Shown piece after piece: positions 15,895-19,949 of a stretch of 19,949 nt of DNA. The notes under the pieces were generated by a model, which saw nothing but the letters and a program-made list of their open reading frames with translations, ran no database searches and was not told where the DNA came from. Every line of letters starts with the position of its first letter. Position 1 is the first letter of the stretch. Location of the stretch: positions 13,584 through 33,532 of the forward strand of contig DBCR01000013.1 in NCBI GenBank assembly GCA_002293125.1. Direction: 5' to 3'. Both the position numbers and the translations under genes were made by a program. Source of the DNA: Opitutia bacterium UBA953 (lineage in GTDB: Bacteria > Verrucomicrobiota > Verrucomicrobiia > Opitutales > UBA953).

Positions 15895-16060
15895 GGAAGG
15901 GAGGCCCTCACTGGAAGGCCTAACGGCCTTGGACGCAAGCCGGGGGGGGGAGGAGACTCCGGTCAGGCCTAATGATTCACCCTCATTTCTTTCTGCAGGG
16001 CCGAAAGGGTAGGATGGGGCATGCGTTCAACTTTGCCCGACTCGATGACGGATGACCTAC
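15895..16060. other. Intergenic leader with hairpin and G9 tract
   Basis: This gap separates the dehydrogenase (minus) from the toxin-antitoxin promoter (plus). It holds a 6-bp inverted repeat AAGGCC-TAAC-GGCCTT (15915-15930) and a run of nine G at 15942-15950, both in the presumed upstream region of the dehydrogenase. The octamer AGGCCTAA occurs twice, at 15916 and 15966. No gene is seen; an ATG at 16021 is in frame with the antitoxin but lies upstream of its promoter. Confidence 0.5.
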
Positions 16061-16095
16061 TTGACAGAATTCTGTACAGACCGCATAGTGATGCC
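16061..16095 (+). promoter_or_regulatory. Autoregulated promoter/operator of the YefM/YoeB-type operon
   Basis: A perfect -35 box TTGACA (16061-16066) is followed after 17 bases by CATAGT (16084-16089, four of six matches to -10). The expected start of transcription falls on the ATG at 16096, implying a leaderless message. Within the spacer are two overlapping perfect palindromes, ACAGAATTCTGT (16064-16075) and TCTGTACAGA (16071-16080), the second containing the TGTACA core known from the E. coli yefM-yoeB operator. Antitoxin or complex bound here would cover the promoter. Confidence 0.75.
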
Positions 16096-16344
16096 ATGAA
16101 GACCGTCTCCTATACCGACGCCCGTAATCAGCTCGCCAGCCTCATGGAGGCGGCCAATGCCGATCGCGAACCCGTGGCCATCACCCGGAACGGCGCCGCT
16201 TCCGTCGTGTTGGTCGATGCCGCCGAATACGCCGCGATGGCCGAGACCTTCCATCTCCTTTCCTCGCCTCGCAACGCCGACCGCCTCCGCAAGGGCCTAG
16301 CTGATTTCAAGGCAGGCAAATTCAAGAAGGCTCCCCGTGGCTGA
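16096..16344 (+). CDS. yefM: Antitoxin, Phd/YefM family
   Basis: The ATG at 16096 gives 82 residues; an in-frame ATG at 16021 lies upstream of the promoter and is rejected. The N-terminal DNA-binding domain shows the family pattern MKTVSYTDARNQLASLMEAA, then REPVAITRNGAASVVLVDAAEYAAM, and the toxin-wrapping C-terminal part begins at ETFHLLSSPRNADRLRKGL. This antitoxin would bind and neutralise the YoeB-type toxin encoded next and repress the operon through the palindromes just upstream. It overlaps the toxin gene by eight bases, as is usual for such pairs. Confidence 0.94.
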   Translation: MKTVSYTDARNQLASLMEAANADREPVAITRNGAASVVLVDAAEYAAMAETFHLLSSPRNADRLRKGLADFKAGKFKKAPRG

Positions 16345-16594
16345 TGTCCGCTGGTCGTCGGGGGCTCTGGAGGATCGGACGTATTGGCAGCAGGAAGAGC
16401 CACGTACTTATGAAAGGCTTGAGCGCTTGCTGGCCGACATCGCCAAGACGCCTTTCAAGGGCGTGGCTAAGCCTGAGCCCTTGAAAGGCGACTTCTCCGG
16501 CTGGTGGTCTCGCCGGATCACGCTCGAGCATCGCCTGGTCTATCGGGTCGAGAAGGGTGTCATCTACGTCCTCCAGGCCCGCTACCATTACTGA
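16337..16594 (+). CDS. yoeB: mRNA interferase toxin, YoeB/Txe family
   Basis: The GTG at 16337 gives 85 residues, almost the length of E. coli YoeB (84). YoeB cuts mRNA at the ribosome A site. The active-site residues known in YoeB are all present with a shift of one: E47 in AKPEPLKG, R66 in LEHRLVY, and H84-Y85 at the C-terminus (ARYHY). The diagnostic SGWWSRRIT strand is also intact, so the toxin appears functional. Its stop lies six bases from the end of the convergent Cys-rich metal protein gene. The GTG start and eight-base overlap would keep toxin translation dependent on the antitoxin. Confidence 0.95.
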   Translation: MADVRWSSGALEDRTYWQQEEPRTYERLERLLADIAKTPFKGVAKPEPLKGDFSGWWSRRITLEHRLVYRVEKGVIYVLQARYHY

Positions 16595-16600
16595 GCGGGC

Positions 16601-16879
16601 TTACTTACCTTCGAGCTTCTTCAGGTATTTCGCCGGATTCTTCTCGAACTTGGCGATGCAGGGCTTGCAGCAGACCTTGATCGTCTGGCCTTGATGGACG
16701 AAGTCGGCCTGTTCGCCCATGGAGTCGAGGTCGTTGTCGGTGACGATGCACGTCTTCAACGGATAGGCCTTCGGCGCAACGGCCTTTCCGGTGTCGGCAG
16801 GCTTGGTTTCCGAGGGCTTGTCGGCGCCAGAGACGGCGAGGCAACAGGACAGCAGGGCGAGGATGAGGAGCGTTTTCAT
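16601..16879 (-). CDS. Small exported Cys-rich metal-binding protein (TRASH/YHS-like)
   Basis: The 92-residue product has a signal peptide (about 1-18) then a Pro/Lys-rich linker and a compact domain from YPLKTCIVTDNDLDSMG to the end. The domain has C44, then C70, C71 and C74 in VCCKPC, followed by IAKFEKNPAKYLKKL; this C...CCxxC...F..NPxxYL pattern resembles TRASH/YHS-type metal-binding domains, and similar small proteins are, from memory, common in Verrucomicrobiota and Planctomycetota. It lies 14 bases downstream of the multicopper oxidase gene on the same strand, so a periplasmic copper-binding or carrier role is the likely one. The particular metal is inferred from context alone. Confidence 0.82.
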   Translation of the reverse strand: MKTLLILALLSCCLAVSGADKPSETKPADTGKAVAPKAYPLKTCIVTDNDLDSMGEQADFVHQGQTIKVCCKPCIAKFEKNPAKYLKKLEGK

Positions 16880-16893
16880 GGGGAGGTTGGTTT

Positions 16894-18999
16894 TTAGAAA
16901 CGGGTGAGGATACCGACGCCTGCTCCGAAGTCTGAACTGTATCCCGCCGTAAGCGAGAACTGCTTCGAAAGCGTGAGGCGAAGATCGGCGGAGCCGGAAG
17001 TACCGGTGAGACGGCCGCGACGCAGGCCGAGGTCGAGGGAGATCCGGTCGGTGAGCTGAAGGCTTTTCATCAGGGCGCCGCGGGTCTCGCCCCCGGCTTG
17101 CTGCGTCAGGACGAAGTCGACGAAGTAGGGGAGACGATAGGATAAGCCGACGAAGGGTCCGTCCCGCCCTCCCTCCATCGTGTCGAAGCGGTAACCGGCG
17201 TGTAACGAGATGCGCGTGTCGAGGTAACGGGAATAGCCGAGTTCATACTCGTGGCCGTGGTCTCCGTCCACCGCTTCCTCCCAACGCAGATTCCAATTAT
17301 CCCGGCCGGACTGGACGGTCGCGAAGCCCGTGAAGGCCGCCGTCGTCAAGGCGGCCTGGCCCCAGGCGTAGGTCTTCGGCATCGAGTGCGTCGCGGCGGG
17401 GTGGGGCGGCTCGGCGCCGTCCGCCCCCGTCACGCGGACCGTGCGGACCATGCCCGTGATGTGATGATAGAGCAGGTGACAATGCAGGAGCCAGTCGCCA
17501 CGGCCTTCGTCGGCGGTGAACTCGATCGTCCGGACGCTCATCGGGGGGACGTCGACGGTGTGCTTCAGCGGAGAGGTGGCCGGATTCGGATCGGCGGGAT
17601 CGACCAAGCGGAAGAAGTGACCGTGGAAATGGATGGGATGATGCATCATGGTGTTGTTCACCAGACGAACGCGGATCGTCTCACCTTCCTTGACCTTGAT
17701 CATCTCGGCTTGATGCGGATCCATGCCGTCGAAGGTCCACTCGTAGCGGATCATGTCGCCGGCCAACTTGAGGGTAAGTTCGCGGTGCGACTTGGCCACC
17801 GGGTGCGGGGTCGCGGCCCGCAGCTTGAGGTAAGGTGAGAGCGGGCGGGCGGATTCCGGCGCGTCTGGTTCCGGGTCAAGCTCGTCGAGGATAGACAGCA
17901 GGTAGTCGTCCATGCCGTAGCGTCCAGGCGGAGGCGGCGACTTGGCGGCCTGCTCCGGGCCCTCGCCGAGCCAGGCCGAGACCGCGCCGCTACCGTCTTG
18001 GGCCGTGGCGCGCAGCTCCCAGGAGCCGGTCGCGGGCGTCGTCACCAAGATGTCATAGGTTTCGGCGGGGCCGATCAGCAGGCGCTTCTGGTCGAACGGG
18101 ACGACATCTTGGCCGTCGGCGGAGACGATCTTCAGGGGGCCGGTCGCCGCATCGAGGTAGAAGTAGGTCGCCGCGGCGGCGTTGACGAGGCGCAGGCGCG
18201 TCGTCTGTCCGGGTTTGCCCGCAAGTCGCAGGCGCCGTTGCCCGTTCATCAGGAAGGCGTCGAAGGCCACGTCGGACAGGTCCATGGGTGGCACGAGTTT
18301 CTTCTGCTGGCCGAGGTATTCGTCCAGCTTGCCGGCTTGGTAGGCGCCGAGGAGCGATTGAGCGGTTCCTTTGCGGTAGGCATACCAATCGCTACCGCGA
18401 AGGAGGGTGCGTTGGACCTCCATCGGCGATTCGTCCGTCCAGTCGGAAAGGACGACGACCTCTTCATGGGACGCGACGACGACCGGCTGTTTCGGTTCGA
18501 TGACGATGGCGCCGTAGACGCCGCGTTGTTTCTGGTGGCCGGTGTGGCTGTGATACCAGTAGGTGCCGTGCTGACGGATGAGGAACTCGAACGTGCGGGA
18601 TTGTCCGGGCCGGATAAGCGGGGTCGTCACCTCGGGTACGCCATCCTCCAGGTTGGGAACCAGCAAGCCATGCCAGTGGATCGAGGTGGTCTCGTCGGTC
18701 AGGCTGTTGACGACGGTGACCCGGGCGACGTCGCCTTCGCGGAACCGGAGGACGGGTCCCGGGGTGCCTCCGTTGAGAGCAAGGACTTTGACCGGCTGCC
18801 CGGCCGGGCTGAGCATCTTTTCAGAGACCTCGAGTCGGTAGGCTACGACGGGCGCCTGAGGGTGCAGGGCGGAAGCTTTCGGGGCGGCTTCCAACGCGGT
18901 GACATAAGCCTGGCGGCAGAGCTCGCAGGCATGACCAGCCGTGGCTAGGGCCAGTGCCATCGCCATCGGACCGAGTCGCTGCGGCCAGTTTACGAGCAT
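16894..18999 (-). CDS. copA: Multicopper oxidase (CopA-like) fused to a C-terminal outer-membrane barrel-like domain
   Basis: The 701-residue product has a signal sequence (about 1-23) and three cupredoxin domains up to about residue 525. All copper motifs are present: HWHG (H108, H110), HSH (H150, H152), HHPIHFHGH (H454, H457, H459), and HCHLLYHHITGM (H506, C507, H508, H512, M517). A periplasmic Cu(I) oxidase of the CopA/PcoA type is indicated. After residue 540 the chain continues for about 160 residues of alternating strands (YELGYSRYLDTRISLHAGYRF, then SADLRLTLSKQFSLTAGYSS written in part) and ends with F, the typical end of an outer-membrane barrel; it resembles a short CopB. N-terminal HACELC (C25, C28) could bind metal. 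The Cys-rich gene follows directly. Confidence 0.9.
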   Translation of the reverse strand: MLVNWPQRLGPMAMALALATAGHACELCRQAYVTALEAAPKASALHPQAPVVAYRLEVSEKMLSPAGQPVKVLALNGGTPGPVLRFREGDVARVTVVNSLTDETTSIHWHGLLVPNLEDGVPEVTTPLIRPGQSRTFEFLIRQHGTYWYHSHTGHQKQRGVYGAIVIEPKQPVVVASHEEVVVLSDWTDESPMEVQRTLLRGSDWYAYRKGTAQSLLGAYQAGKLDEYLGQQKKLVPPMDLSDVAFDAFLMNGQRRLRLAGKPGQTTRLRLVNAAAATYFYLDAATGPLKIVSADGQDVVPFDQKRLLIGPAETYDILVTTPATGSWELRATAQDGSGAVSAWLGEGPEQAAKSPPPPGRYGMDDYLLSILDELDPEPDAPESARPLSPYLKLRAATPHPVAKSHRELTLKLAGDMIRYEWTFDGMDPHQAEMIKVKEGETIRVRLVNNTMMHHPIHFHGHFFRLVDPADPNPATSPLKHTVDVPPMSVRTIEFTADEGRGDWLLHCHLLYHHITGMVRTVRVTGADGAEPPHPAATHSMPKTYAWGQAALTTAAFTGFATVQSGRDNWNLRWEEAVDGDHGHEYELGYSRYLDTRISLHAGYRFDTMEGGRDGPFVGLSYRLPYFVDFVLTQQAGGETRGALMKSLQLTDRISLDLGLRRGRLTGTSGSADLRLTLSKQFSLTAGYSSDFGAGVGILTRF

Positions 19000-19077
19000 G
19001 GTGTGAGTCTAAGAGAAAACATCCGAATCGCAAACGAATGCCTCCATATCCCGGGAGGAAGGCCAAAAACGGCCCGC

Positions 19078-19749
19078 TCAGCCGTCCGAAGGGTCGTAGA
19101 AGCCTTGGCGGACGACGAAGCGGATGACGCCGGCGACGTCGTGGACGCCGAGTTTGCGCATCAGGTTCGTGCGGTGGTTCTCGACCGTCTTGGCGCTGAT
19201 ATCGAGTTTCACCGCCACTTCCTTGCTCGAGAAACTCTTGGCCAGCAGGATGGCGATTTCCTTCTCTCGTTCGGTGAGCGTGGAGCCCTTGGCGTCGACG
19301 TCGCTTTCCGGCGCCGTGAGGGCGTCGGCCATGGCTTTTTGGAAGGCTTCGCTGAACCAGGTGTCGCCGGCGGCCACGGCGTCGACCGCCTGGCGGAGTT
19401 CGGAGAGGCGGGCGCTCTTCGGGACATAGCCGCGGACGCCGACCTTGAGGAGCCCGCGGGCGAGCTGCTTCTCGGACTTGGCGGAGAACACCAGGACCTT
19501 CAGGTCAGGTTGCGTACCGTGGAGCTGGCGGAGGACTTCCAGCCCGCTGATGCCTGGCAGGAGGATGTCGAGGATGAGGATGTCGGGCTTGAGTTGCTTC
19601 GCCAGCGCGAGGCCTTCGTTGCCGTCGGCCGTCGAGCCCAGGACGCGATAAATCCCGCGGGCCTCGAGCATCTCGATGATCAGTTCGCAGATGGCGGTCT
19701 GGTCTTCCACGACCACGACCGATTTCGCCTTCCGGGAAGTTGTCTTCAT
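19078..19749 (-). CDS. NarL/FixJ-family response regulator
   Basis: The 223-residue product has a receiver domain (about 10-125) with the acidic pair E15-D16, phospho-acceptor D61 in ILILDILLPG, S89 and K111, all in place for phosphorylation by a histidine kinase. A linker leads to a LuxR-type helix-turn-helix (about 157-215): LTEREKEIAILLAKSFSSKEVAVKLDISAKTVENHR in two parts, recognition helix near KTVENHRTNLMRKL. It would activate or repress transcription when phosphorylated. No kinase gene is in the window, so the signal is unknown. A second regulator of the same kind lies directly upstream. It is followed by the copper oxidase gene on the same strand, but a 78-base gap separates them and a link is unproven. 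Confidence 0.95.
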   Translation of the reverse strand: MKTTSRKAKSVVVVEDQTAICELIIEMLEARGIYRVLGSTADGNEGLALAKQLKPDILILDILLPGISGLEVLRQLHGTQPDLKVLVFSAKSEKQLARGLLKVGVRGYVPKSARLSELRQAVDAVAAGDTWFSEAFQKAMADALTAPESDVDAKGSTLTEREKEIAILLAKSFSSKEVAVKLDISAKTVENHRTNLMRKLGVHDVAGVIRFVVRQGFYDPSDG

Positions 19750-19821
19750 GGGGGAGTAAGAAAGATCCTGTCCTCCTCCCCGCCGCAGGCGAACGCAAAA
19801 CGGCGTTCTTTGGTAACAATC

Positions 19822-19949
19822 TTATTCCGCCGCCGGGTCGACCAGCCCTTGGCGGACCACGAAGCGGACCAGTCCGGCCACGTCCCTTACGCCCAGCTTG
19901 CGCATCAGGTTGGCCCGATGGTTCTCGGCGGTCTTGATGCTGATATTCA
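19822..19949 (-). CDS. C-terminal fragment of a second LuxR-type response regulator
   Basis: Reading the minus strand from the window edge to the stop at 19822-19824 gives about 41 residues: NISIKTAENHRANLMRKLGV, then RDVAGLVRFVVRQG and a short acidic end. This is the recognition helix and last helices of a LuxR-type domain and is very close to the end of the regulator at 19078-19749. By hand the two DNA segments agree at roughly three quarters of positions over about 107 bases. The rest of the gene, presumably a receiver domain, is outside the window. The two genes are 72 bases apart in the same direction and look like a tandem duplication. Confidence 0.88.
   Translation of the reverse strand, partial: NISIKTAENHRANLMRKLGVRDVAGLVRFVVRQGLVDPAAE

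Noticed and set aside
14824..15972. Open plus-strand frame of 382 codons opposite the alcohol dehydrogenase
   Set aside because: The dehydrogenase on the other strand has every zinc and cofactor motif; the plus-strand product is Ala/Glu/Asp-rich with no recognisable fold.
16021..16095. Upstream in-frame ATG for the antitoxin, adding 25 residues
   Set aside because: A consensus-like promoter and operator lie between it and the ATG at 16096, and the family starts at the latter.
17998..18948. Plus-strand frame of 316 codons opposite the copper oxidase
   Set aside because: Antisense shadow of a gene with complete copper motifs.
19041..19075. Weak hairpins (CCTCC/GGAGG and GGCC-loop-GGCC) between the regulator and the copper oxidase
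   Set aside because: Stems are only four or five base pairs with no good T run in either direction, so I do not call a terminator or copper-responsive site.

Overview
The window is 19.9 kb of GC-rich, gene-dense bacterial chromosome. Gene style and content point to Verrucomicrobiota, most likely Opitutae or a relative: many secreted carbohydrate-active proteins, CHI-like and lipocalin proteins, a DUF6428 arsenic gene, and almost no Shine-Dalgarno sequences before starts. This assignment is an inference, because no rRNA or other marker gene is present. No tRNA, rRNA, CRISPR array or insertion sequence was seen, and no gene-free stretch exceeds about 200 bases.

Layout. (1) Positions 1-4150 (+) hold the end of a CzcB-type adaptor overlapping a CzcA-type heavy-metal RND pump, closed by a hairpin terminator. 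(2) 4314-6233 (+) encodes a secreted parallel beta-helix protein that may be a distant GH110-like glycosidase. (3) On the minus strand, 8402 down to 6266 holds an alpha/beta-hydrolase esterase, a chalcone-isomerase-fold protein and a lipocalin lipoprotein. (4) 8515-9612 (+) is a GH10 xylanase divergent from the esterase, so xylan backbone cleavage and ester removal face each other across one 112-base control region. (5) 9615-11526 is an arsenic module: arsR(-), then DUF6428, thioredoxin-type arsC and an aquaporin-family channel (+). (6) 11575-14772 holds an uncharacterised secreted 421-residue protein, a Sel1-like protein (-), a small membrane protein and an SGNH hydrolase with a strong terminator. 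(7) 14839-15894 (-) is a zinc alcohol dehydrogenase. (8) 16061-16594 (+) is a YefM/YoeB-type toxin-antitoxin operon with a readable promoter and operator. (9) 18999 down to 16601 (-) holds a multicopper oxidase carrying a predicted outer-membrane barrel tail, then a small Cys-rich metal-binding protein. (10) 19078 to the end (-) holds two tandem NarL/FixJ response regulators, the upstream one cut by the window edge.

Two themes stand out. One is metal and metalloid defence by three separate modules: divalent cation efflux, arsenate reduction with channel-mediated arsenite exit, and copper oxidation or sequestration. The other is polysaccharide breakdown by the xylanase, esterase, SGNH hydrolase, beta-helix protein and possibly the 421-residue protein. 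The most unusual items are the oxidase-barrel fusion, the arsenic module with its cysteine tails and altered channel filter, and the compact toxin-antitoxin promoter whose predicted start site falls on the start codon.
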